Shown piece by piece: positions 9,140 through 16,193 of a DNA stretch of 64,000 bases; the first letter of the stretch is position 1; every line of letters begins with the position of its first letter. The DNA comes from Actinomycetospora endophytica. Lineage in GTDB: Bacteria > Actinomycetota > Actinomycetes > Mycobacteriales > Pseudonocardiaceae. Location: the NCBI RefSeq assembly GCF_021026375.1, contig NZ_JAJNDB010000001.1, positions 620,001-684,000 of the forward strand, read 5' to 3'. A program made the position numbers and the translations under genes. Under the pieces are notes generated by a model. The model saw only the letters and a program-made list of their open reading frames with translations. It was not told the origin of the DNA and searched no databases.

Positions 9140-9802
9140 ATGGCTGAGCGCAGTGAGCACGGCACCGTGCTGACCTACGACCCGATCGAGTTCCCGTTCT
9201 CGAACGTGGTCGCGAAGATTCTCGACACCCCGGATCTCGAGAAGATCCACGAGCTCGGCCGCCGGTCCGACGTCGACAACCACGACCAGGACTCCGACGA
9301 CCACACGATCTTCTACCGCGAGTACGACCAGGTGCGGGACCTCTACGACCGCTTCCTCGTCGAGTGGATCCTGCCGCAGTACGGCGAGGACCTCGCCGTG
9401 CAGCGGGTCCCCACCTTCCGCGTGCACCGTCCGGGCAGCGTGGCCGTGTCCGAGTTCCACAAGGACTCCGACTACAACCACCAGCCGGCCACGCTGAACT
9501 ACTGGCTGCCGCTGACCCGCGCCTACGGCAACAACTCGATGTGGATCGAGGACACGCCGGGGGCCGACACGTACTCGCCCGTCGTCGTGGACCCGGGCGA
9601 GGTGTGGCGTTTCGACGCGGTGAACAACCGCCACGGCAACTACCCGAACGACACCTCGACGTCGCGGGTGAGCTTCGACTTCCGCGCGATCCCGCTGCGG
9701 CTGTTCGTCGACGAGGGCAAGTCGACGGTGAACGCCAACCGCCGCATGGACCTCGAGGGCTACTACCGCCGGCTCGACACGGACGGGCAGTTCAAGAGCT
9801 GA
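9140..9802 (+). CDS. Fe(II)/2-oxoglutarate oxygenase-like protein (StrG-like)
   Basis: A 220-residue soluble protein with a jelly-roll oxygenase pattern. SEFHKDSDYNH (about residues 108-118) supplies an H-x-D pair, VNNRHGNYPNDTS (about 160-172) the distal His, and SRVSFDFRAIPL (about 174-185) the Arg that normally binds 2-oxoglutarate. This resembles StrG-type proteins of aminoglycoside and polysaccharide loci, so hydroxylation or oxidation of a sugar residue is a fair guess; the substrate is unknown. The ATG is preceded by GAGAAGGAAAGAA. It ends just before a perfect palindromic terminator shared with galE. Confidence 0.7.
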   Translation: MAERSEHGTVLTYDPIEFPFSNVVAKILDTPDLEKIHELGRRSDVDNHDQDSDDHTIFYREYDQVRDLYDRFLVEWILPQYGEDLAVQRVPTFRVHRPGSVAVSEFHKDSDYNHQPATLNYWLPLTRAYGNNSMWIEDTPGADTYSPVVVDPGEVWRFDAVNNRHGNYPNDTSTSRVSFDFRAIPLRLFVDEGKSTVNANRRMDLEGYYRRLDTDGQFKS

Positions 9803-9805
9803 CGC

Positions 9806-9853
9806 TCATGTGAGTGGATTTGGTCGCCCGGGCGACCAAATCCACTCACATGA
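9806..9853. terminator. perfect 48-base palindrome between convergent genes
   Basis: Two 24-base arms match perfectly with no loop base (centre between 9829 and 9830; middle GGTCGCCCGGGCGACC). It lies between the convergent oxygenase-like gene and galE, and the TGA of galE sits inside the right arm. It works in either direction as an I-shaped terminator. Confidence 0.85.
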
Positions 9854-10796
9854 CCATCCGGTCGACCCCGCGGCTCGCGCGCCAGCCGAGGACCTTCGCG
9901 ATCCGTGAGGCGTCGGCCACCACGCGCGCCGGGTCGCCCGGGCGTCGCGGCGCGATCCGGTAGGGCACCGGGCGACCCTGCACCCGCTGGACCGCCTCGA
10001 TCACCTCGAGCACGCTGGTCGGCTCGTTGCGGCCCACGTTGAGCGCGCCGGGCGAGGAGACGGTGTCGTCGAGCAGCGCCTCGACCGCGGCCACGTGGGC
10101 CTCGGCGAGGTCCTCGACGTGCACGTAGTCGCGCAGGCAGGTCCCGTCCGGGGTCGGCCAGTCGTCGCCGAACACTCCCACCGGGTCCCCGTCGCCGGAC
10201 GCCGCGCGCATCACCAGCGGCAGCAGGTTCGTCGCGCCCCGGTCCGCCAGCTGCGCCGACGCGGTCCCGGCGACGTTGAAGTACCGCAGCGCGGCCCAGC
10301 GCAGCCCGTCCGCCTCCGCGTGGCGGCGCACCGCCCACTCCCCCGCGAGCTTGGTCTCGCCGTACGGGCTCGTCGGCAGCGTCGGGAACTCCTCGGCCAC
10401 CGGCTCCGAGCCGGTCTCGCCGTAGACCGCCGCGCTCGACGAGTACAGGACCCGCCCGATCCCCGCGGCCGAGGCCGCCCGCAGCACGGCGACGGTGCCG
10501 CCGACGTTGTGCTCGTAGTAGTACAGCGGCTTCGCGACCGACTCGGGCACCGACTTCTTCGCCGCCAGGTGCACGACGCCGTCCAGCGGGCGCCGCGCGG
10601 TGAGCCCGGTCAGGACCGCGGGCAGGTCCGGGTCGAGCAGGCCGGTGCGCACCAGCTCGACGTCGTCGGGGAGCCGCTCGGTCAGCCCGGTGGAGAGATC
10701 GTCGAGCACGACGGCGTCGTGGCCGGCCTCCCGCAGGGCGCGCAGCACGTGCGCGCCGATGTAGCCGGCGCCGCCGGTCAGCAGCCAGGTGCTCAC
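9846..10796 (-). CDS. galE: UDP-glucose 4-epimerase-type NAD epimerase
   Basis: A 316-residue extended short-chain dehydrogenase. TGGAGYIGAHVLRAL (about residues 7-21) is the NAD-binding glycine motif, VVHLAAKKSVPES the second cofactor motif, then YSSSAAVYG with the catalytic Ser and PYGETKLAGEW with the Tyr-x3-Lys pair. DGTCLRDYVHVEDLAEAH is highly typical of GalE, which interconverts UDP-glucose and UDP-galactose (or the N-acetyl forms) to supply precursors for the locus. The GTG at 10796 fits the conserved start; TAGGGT ends 7 bases before it, implying a leaderless mRNA. It is divergent from the flippase gene. Confidence 0.85.
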   Translation of the reverse strand: MSTWLLTGGAGYIGAHVLRALREAGHDAVVLDDLSTGLTERLPDDVELVRTGLLDPDLPAVLTGLTARRPLDGVVHLAAKKSVPESVAKPLYYYEHNVGGTVAVLRAASAAGIGRVLYSSSAAVYGETGSEPVAEEFPTLPTSPYGETKLAGEWAVRRHAEADGLRWAALRYFNVAGTASAQLADRGATNLLPLVMRAASGDGDPVGVFGDDWPTPDGTCLRDYVHVEDLAEAHVAAVEALLDDTVSSPGALNVGRNEPTSVLEVIEAVQRVQGRPVPYRIAPRRPGDPARVVADASRIAKVLGWRASRGVDRMVM

Positions 10797-10803
10797 CCGA
10801 CCG

Positions 10804-10809
10804 ACCCTA
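10804..10809 (-). promoter_or_regulatory. -10 hexamer, leaderless galE promoter
   Basis: TAGGGT on the minus strand, 7 bases before the GTG of galE. Confidence 0.45.
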
Positions 10810-10871
10810 GCCAGGCGCTGTGACCCGTCCGCGTGGCGCCCGCCGCCGCAGGTCGGGCCTTTCCGCACGAG

Positions 10872-10877
10872 TAGCAT
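10872..10877 (+). promoter_or_regulatory. -10 hexamer, leaderless flippase promoter
   Basis: TAGCAT, 8 bases before the ATG at 10886, with no Shine-Dalgarno site. It lies back to back with the galE promoter in an 89-base divergent spacer. Confidence 0.45.
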
Positions 10878-10885
10878 CTGATGCG

Positions 10886-12667
10886 ATGAGCACCCGGTCC
10901 ACGGCGATCGCGCGCGGCGTCGTCATCCAGGTGCTGGCGAAGTTCTCGGCCCTCCCCCTCTCGATGGTGACGATCGCCATCGCGACCCGCTACCTCGGTT
11001 CGAACGGCTACGGGATCATGGCCACCGCGGTCGTGTTCGCGCAGACGTTCGAGGCGTTCACCGAGCTCGGCGTGGGGACGATCGTGGTCCGGCGGGTCAC
11101 CGGGCACGGCGGGAACCTCGAGCGCCTCGTCGGGATGAACGTCTCGTTCTCGACGCTCTACGCCCTGCCGCTGGCGCTCGTCGCCGGCGTCGCCGGGATC
11201 GGGGTCTACTGGGGCGACTGGACGCAGCAGGCCGCGGTGCTCGTGCTCGCGATCGGCCTGATCTTCACGACGATCTCGAGCTGCTACGAGCCGGTCTTCG
11301 ACATCAAGGTCCGGTACTCGTCGGCGGCGTCCGCGGAGTTCTTCTCGCGGGTGCTGACGCTCTCGTCGGCGGCAGCCGTGGCGTACTTCGACCTCGGCCT
11401 GCTCCCGATGTGCGCGGTGCAGATCCTCCCGCAGGCGCTGCGGCTGGTCATCCAGTGGTGGGGCGCCCGACGGCTCGCCGAGATCCGCTGGGTGGTCGAC
11501 TGGAAGCGGATGTGGGGGCTGCTCAAGGAGGCCTTCCCGCTCACCGTCATCGCCATCATCGCGGTGCTCTACTGGCGCGCGGACGGCCTGATCCTGTCCG
11601 TGCTCGCCGCGCCCGACCAGGTCTCCGGGTACTACACCGCGCTGCAGATCGCCTTCACGCTGACGCTGATATCGCAGGTCTTCGAGAGATCCGTGCTCTC
11701 GACGATCAACGAGACCTTCAACGCCGACCGACCACGCTTCGCCCGCGCCGTCGACCAGGGCTACCGGTTCCTGCTGCTGGTCGGCTTCCCGATCGCCGTG
11801 ATCGGCTGGCCGCTCGCACACCGGATGGCGGACATCGTCGGCGGCAAGGGCGGGGTCGGCGAGTTCGCCGGGCCGCCGCTGCAGTTCTTCTTCATCGCGG
11901 TCGCCATGACGTTCCTGTCGGCGATCGTCTCGGACGGCCTCATCGCGGCGCACGAGCAGCGCTATCTGACGACGATGTCGACGATCAACCTCGTCGTGAA
12001 CTGCGTCGGCAACGTCATCCTGATCCCGCACCTCGGCGCGGTGGCCTGCGGCGTCATGCTGCTCGTGACCGAGACGATCGGCGTGACGATGTCGCAGTGG
12101 CGCCTGCGCCGCTACGGGGTCCATCCGCTGCCGTTCGGCTACATCCTGCGCCTGGTGCCCGCGGGCCTGCTCGCGCTGGGCGCCATCTGGCTCACCTACG
12201 ACCTGCCGCTGATCGTGCCCATGGCCGCGGGCGGCATCGCGTACTTCGGCGGCGCCCTCGCCGTCGGCGCGATCCCGGCCAGCATGCGCTCGGCTCTGCT
12301 CGGGGCACTGCGCCCCCGCAGCCTGGACCGCATGGAGGCCGAGGCGGCCGCCGTCGGGGAGCAGGAGGGCCTCGGGGTGGCGCCCTCGGGCCCGACCGTC
12401 GGGCCGTTCCCCGACCCGGCGTCGAACGCGCTCGACGCCGAGACGACGGTGCTGGACGCACGGGTCCCCGGCACCCGGGTGCCCGCGGACGCCCTCGACG
12501 CCGAGACCACCCAGATGCGCCCGGTGGCCGCCGGTCGCGGCCGACGCGATCCGTCCTCCGACATCACCGACGTCCCGACGATGGAGCTCGACCTCGCCGC
12601 GCTGCAGACCATCCGCATGCGCCAGCAGGGGAAGTACGTCGACCTCCGGGTCATCCGCCGGGGTTGA
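10886..12667 (+). CDS. Wzx-type oligosaccharide flippase with long cytosolic tail
   Basis: A 593-residue membrane protein of the MATE/MVF (polysaccharide translocase) superfamily, expected to flip the lipid-linked repeat unit across the plasma membrane. About 12-14 hydrophobic helices fill residues 10-480, starting VIQVLAKFSALPLSMVTIAI, with RYLGSNGYGIMATAVVFAQT (about 33-52) as the family's N-terminal signature. The last roughly 110 residues form a soluble, disordered-looking tail with repeated threonine motifs (DAETTVLDARV, DAETTQMRPV, DVPTMELDLA), unusual for a flippase and possibly a phosphothreonine/FHA docking tail. The ATG at 10886 fits a leaderless promoter. Confidence 0.85.
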   Translation: MSTRSTAIARGVVIQVLAKFSALPLSMVTIAIATRYLGSNGYGIMATAVVFAQTFEAFTELGVGTIVVRRVTGHGGNLERLVGMNVSFSTLYALPLALVAGVAGIGVYWGDWTQQAAVLVLAIGLIFTTISSCYEPVFDIKVRYSSAASAEFFSRVLTLSSAAAVAYFDLGLLPMCAVQILPQALRLVIQWWGARRLAEIRWVVDWKRMWGLLKEAFPLTVIAIIAVLYWRADGLILSVLAAPDQVSGYYTALQIAFTLTLISQVFERSVLSTINETFNADRPRFARAVDQGYRFLLLVGFPIAVIGWPLAHRMADIVGGKGGVGEFAGPPLQFFFIAVAMTFLSAIVSDGLIAAHEQRYLTTMSTINLVVNCVGNVILIPHLGAVACGVMLLVTETIGVTMSQWRLRRYGVHPLPFGYILRLVPAGLLALGAIWLTYDLPLIVPMAAGGIAYFGGALAVGAIPASMRSALLGALRPRSLDRMEAEAAAVGEQEGLGVAPSGPTVGPFPDPASNALDAETTVLDARVPGTRVPADALDAETTQMRPVAAGRGRRDPSSDITDVPTMELDLAALQTIRMRQQGKYVDLRVIRRG

Positions 12668-12671
12668 GGTC

Positions 12672-12694
12672 CTCGAGGGGACGCAACCCCCTCG
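12672..12694 (+). terminator. hairpin after flippase gene
   Basis: TCGAGGGG pairs with CCCCTCGA across a 7-base loop, 5 bases after the flippase stop; likely an intrinsic terminator. Confidence 0.5.
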
Positions 12695-12788
12695 AAGGGT
12701 ATGAATCCGGTCACTCCGACCGCCGTGCCACGATGCGCCCGCGCCCGGGTCGTTCGCCGGGAGCGTGATCGGGAGGGAGTCGCACGAC

Positions 12789-14807
12789 GTGTCGGGTCGT
12801 GAACTGGCGGTACTGATCGTTTCCTACCGGCGGGCCGACCTGCTCGATCGCGCGCTGCGCAGCGTCGAGAAGCACCTCCCGGACGCGCGCGTGCACGTCT
12901 GGGACAACGCCTCGTCCGGCTCGGCCGAGGTCCGTGAGCTCGCCACCGGGTGGCCGGAGATCACCTGGACCTTCTCCGGCACGAACGTCGGCTACATCGC
13001 CGCGATGAACCGGCTCGCGGCGCAGGTCCCGGACGCCGACATGCTCCACCTCAACCCCGACGCCGAGCTGATCGGCCCGCTGACGGCCGCCCGGGACGCG
13101 CTCGCCGGTCCGCGGGTCGCCGCCGTGTCCCCGACGGTGCTCGACCCGGACGGGCGTGAGGAGCCCTGGGACGTCGCGCACCGCGAGCAGTCCGTCGTCC
13201 GGTCCCTGCTCAACGCCGCGGGCTACGCCCGGCGGTTGCGCGACCACCCGCGCCTCGGCGGCCTGTCCGACCTCTATCCCGCCGCGCCGCGCGAGGTCGA
13301 CGGCTACATGGCGGGCTGCTGTCTGCTGGTCTCCCGCGACGCGTGGAACGCGATGGGCCCGTTCGACGAGCGCTTCTTCGTCTACGGCGAGGACGCCACG
13401 TGGCAGCCCGCGGCCCGCCGCGCCGGCTGGCGGCTGCTGCTGGTCGACGACGACGGGCCGCAGGTCACCCACACCGCCGCGGGCACGCAGACCGACGACC
13501 CGATGGCCTCGCTGCGCGGCGCCGACCTGCTCCGCGCCTCCCAGGTGATGTCGCTGGGCAACGCGGGCAACCGCGGCGCCGGCACGATGTTCTCGCTGGG
13601 CACGGCGACCCTGGAGCGGGTGCAGCGCTCGAAGCGCACCGTCCGCCGTCGTCGGCTCGAGGCGGTGCGCGACCGCGCCGCGGGGCGCCCCGGCGTGCTG
13701 GTCACCACCAACGACCTCGACCTCGGGGGCGCCGAGCGCCAGCGGGTGCTGCTGGCCAACGCCCTCGTCGCCCGCGGCCACCCGGTGACGATGGTGTGCC
13801 TGCAGGGGCTGGGCCTGTACACCGCCGAGCTCGACCCCCGGGTGCGCCTCGCGCTGCAGCCGTGGTGGCAGCCGGTGGTCGACGTCGCCGGCGACGAGGC
13901 CGTCGTCGTCGGCGGGGTGACGAACACCGAGGTCGGGTTCGCCCGCACCTGGCGGGCGCTGGGCCGGGCCGGACGGGTCCTGCGTGGCGGCGAGCAGCGG
14001 CGCTGGTGGATGCCCGCGACGCACGACCCCGCCGAGCTCGACCGGCCGACCTACTCCGAGGCGCTCGCGTCGAGCTTGCGCAGCGCCGACGGGCTGCTCG
14101 TGCTCTCCGCACAGCACCACACCGACCTGACCGCCCACCAGCGCCTCACCGACCTGGTCATGGCCGCGCCGAACGGCATCCCCGCCGCGGAACCGCTCCC
14201 GTTCCGGGCGGCGGACCCGACGACGCCGGTGCGGTTCGCGATGCTGACCCGCCTCGTCGAGTACAAGAACCCGCTGCTGCTCATCGAGGCCCTGGACACG
14301 CTGGGCCGCGACGACTGGACGCTCGACATCTTCGGCGACGGTCCCGACCGCGAGCGGCTCGAGGCCGCCACCCCGGTCCGGCTCCGCGACCAGGTGCGCT
14401 GGCGCGGGCAGGTGGCCGGCCCGGACGCCGCGTTCGCCGAGACCGACGTGCTGTGCGTGCCGAGCGGCTTCGAGGCGTTCCCGCTCGTCATGGTCGAGGC
14501 GATGACGCGGGCCGTGCCCGTGATGGCGTCCGCGAGCGGGACGGTCCCGGAAATGCTCGACGACGGGTCCGCGGGCGTCGTGGTCAGCCCCACCTCGCGC
14601 GAGGCCTGGAGCGAGGCGCTGCGCGGCGTGCTCGACGACCGCGCAGGGCTCGCGGCGCTCGGCGAGGCCGGCCGGGTCCGCGCCCTGGGTCACTACACCG
14701 ACGCCGCGATGGCCGACGCCTACCAGCAGGCGTTCACCCGGCTGGTGGGCCACACCTTCCCCGGCGCCCCCGACGAGCCCGTCCGCGAGATCGGCGGTGT
14801 GCGATGA
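12789..14807 (+). CDS. bifunctional GT2-GT4 glycosyltransferase fusion
   Basis: A 672-residue fusion of two glycosyltransferases. The N-terminal half (about residues 1-270) is a rhamnosyltransferase-like GT2: ELAVLIVSYRRADLLDRAL, a WDNASSGS nucleotide loop, NVGYIAAMNR, the metal-binding LNPDAEL, and the GYMAGCCLLV...FDERFFVYGED acceptor site. The C-terminal half (about 300-672) is GT4: NDLDLGGAERQRVLLANAL, FAMLTRLVEYKNPLLLIEAL, FGDGPDRERLE, and PSGFEAFPLVMVEAM. It could add two successive sugars to one acceptor. The GTG at 12789 is preferred because GGAGGGAG lies about 9 bases upstream; another in-frame GTG is at 12765. It overlaps the next gene by ATGA. Confidence 0.85.
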   Translation: MSGRELAVLIVSYRRADLLDRALRSVEKHLPDARVHVWDNASSGSAEVRELATGWPEITWTFSGTNVGYIAAMNRLAAQVPDADMLHLNPDAELIGPLTAARDALAGPRVAAVSPTVLDPDGREEPWDVAHREQSVVRSLLNAAGYARRLRDHPRLGGLSDLYPAAPREVDGYMAGCCLLVSRDAWNAMGPFDERFFVYGEDATWQPAARRAGWRLLLVDDDGPQVTHTAAGTQTDDPMASLRGADLLRASQVMSLGNAGNRGAGTMFSLGTATLERVQRSKRTVRRRRLEAVRDRAAGRPGVLVTTNDLDLGGAERQRVLLANALVARGHPVTMVCLQGLGLYTAELDPRVRLALQPWWQPVVDVAGDEAVVVGGVTNTEVGFARTWRALGRAGRVLRGGEQRRWWMPATHDPAELDRPTYSEALASSLRSADGLLVLSAQHHTDLTAHQRLTDLVMAAPNGIPAAEPLPFRAADPTTPVRFAMLTRLVEYKNPLLLIEALDTLGRDDWTLDIFGDGPDRERLEAATPVRLRDQVRWRGQVAGPDAAFAETDVLCVPSGFEAFPLVMVEAMTRAVPVMASASGTVPEMLDDGSAGVVVSPTSREAWSEALRGVLDDRAGLAALGEAGRVRALGHYTDAAMADAYQQAFTRLVGHTFPGAPDEPVREIGGVR

Positions 14808-15859
14808 GGGTCCTCTGGCTCTCGCCCTGGCTGCGCACGCTGACCCGGGTGCAGGTCGACGCGCTGCGCGACGCCGGGCACTCCGCGCTCGTCGTCACCA
14901 CCGACCAGCACTACGAGAAGGTCACCGCGCGCCCGGACGAGCGCGTCCTGGACCCCGCGATCAAGGACCCGCGCACGCTGCCCGCCCTCGCACGGGTGAT
15001 CGCCGAGGCCCGCCGTTTCGCGCCCGACGTCGTCGTCTCCGAGATGATGCACGACCCACGCTGGCTGCCGATGACGCGTCTCGCCCCGCTCGTGCAGGTC
15101 GTGCACGACGACCGCCCGCACGACCACCACGAGGAGCGTCCCTGGCACCAGCGCGCGGTGCTCGACCACCAGACGCGCTCCGCCGCCGGGGTCGTCGCCC
15201 CGAGCGCGCACGTCGCGGCGGTGCTGTCGGCGCGGTTCGGGCGCCGGGTCGACGTCGTGCCGCTCACCTCGGACGTGCCCGAGGCGGACCTGCCCCCGGT
15301 GCCCGTGGCGGCGGACGAGCGCCGCGACATGGTGCTGCTGGGGCGGATGTCGCCGTACAAGAACGTCGAGGTGGCGCTGCAGGCGTGGGCCGCGCACACC
15401 GCCTCGTCGTCGTATGCCGGTGATCGTCTCCTGCTGCTCGGCAACGGGCCGCTCGAGTCCTTGACGCTCCCGGAGCACGTCGAGTGGCGGCGCGAGCACT
15501 TCTCCTACGCCGACGTGCTGCCGCGGTTGGCGCGCGCGAAGGCCTCGCTGGCGCACTACCGGCTGGCCACGCAGAGCGGTGTGCAGGTGCTCTCGATGCA
15601 ACTCGGGGTGCCGACGATCGTGTCCGACTCCGGCGGGCTGCCCGAGTTCGCGGCGCCGGAGGTGCCGCCGCTCGGGGTGGACGACGTCAGCGGGCTGGCC
15701 GAGACGTTCGGACGGCTCGCGGACCCGGCGACGGCCGCTCGGCTCGGGGCCGGGGCGCGGGAGCACTACGAGCGGCGGTTCTCGGCCGATCGTGCTGCCG
15801 CGGCGTGGGTCGAGGTGTTCGCGCGGGTGACGGGTCGCCCGGCGCTGCGCGGGGTCTGA
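14804..15859 (+). CDS. family 4-like glycosyltransferase
   Basis: A 351-residue GT-B-type transferase. MRVLWLSPWLRTLTRVQVDA begins the acceptor domain; the donor domain shows RRDMVLLGRMSPYKNVEVAL (about residues 177-196), LLLLGNGPLESL and QSGVQVLSMQLGVPTIVSDS with GGLPEF. The usual E-x7-E glutamates are replaced (TQSGVQVLSMQLG), so it is a divergent member. Translation is coupled to the upstream fusion transferase by an ATGA overlap. Both probably extend the same oligosaccharide. Convergent with the Wzz-like gene across a 334-base spacer. Confidence 0.8.
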   Translation: MRVLWLSPWLRTLTRVQVDALRDAGHSALVVTTDQHYEKVTARPDERVLDPAIKDPRTLPALARVIAEARRFAPDVVVSEMMHDPRWLPMTRLAPLVQVVHDDRPHDHHEERPWHQRAVLDHQTRSAAGVVAPSAHVAAVLSARFGRRVDVVPLTSDVPEADLPPVPVAADERRDMVLLGRMSPYKNVEVALQAWAAHTASSSYAGDRLLLLGNGPLESLTLPEHVEWRREHFSYADVLPRLARAKASLAHYRLATQSGVQVLSMQLGVPTIVSDSGGLPEFAAPEVPPLGVDDVSGLAETFGRLADPATAARLGAGAREHYERRFSADRAAAAWVEVFARVTGRPALRGV

Positions 15860-15905
15860 GCGCCGCGGCCCGCCCGCGGGCGTGGCGATCGGCTCGCTAC
15901 CCGAG

Positions 15906-15973
15906 CATGATCGCAACCGGTGTGGCGGACCGTTCGGTCTGCGCACTGCTTCGCCACACACTTCGCGATCATG
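15906..15973. repeat. imperfect 22-base inverted repeat
   Basis: The left arm CATGATCGC-N5-GTGTGGCG pairs with the right arm CGCCACAC-N5-GCGATCATG, with 24 bases between. The two outer blocks (9 and 8 bp) pair perfectly while the central five do not. It could be a terminator, a dispersed repeat remnant or a protein site. Confidence 0.55.
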
Positions 15974-16141
15974 TGCTGCGCGGGCTGCTCATGATCACCG
16001 CCTCGCTGGCGGCGACGGCCGGAGCGCCCGCACGAGGAGCACACCAGGCAGGGCGACTCGCTCGCGGAGGTGGCTCACGTACCCCTGATCACCCGGGGAG
16101 GGGGGTGAGAGCTTCCCTGAGCGCCGACCCCTTACACACGT

Positions 16142-16186
16142 CCGCCCGGTCACCGGGTCCCGGAGCAGGACCTGGTGACCGGGCGG
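16142..16186. terminator. strong hairpin terminator
   Basis: A 13-bp perfect stem CCGCCCGGTCACC/GGTGACCGGGCGG with further pairing (GGGTCC/GGACC) inside, 7 bases beyond the stop of the minus-strand Wzz-like gene. Likely shared by both convergent units. Confidence 0.75.
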
Positions 16187-16193
16187 TCGTGGT

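Larger units (their letters stand above)
15860..16193. other. convergent spacer with inverted repeats
   Basis: A 334-base non-coding stretch between convergent genes. It holds an inverted repeat (15906-15973) and a strong terminator hairpin (16142-16186), and no supported gene. Confidence 0.6.
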
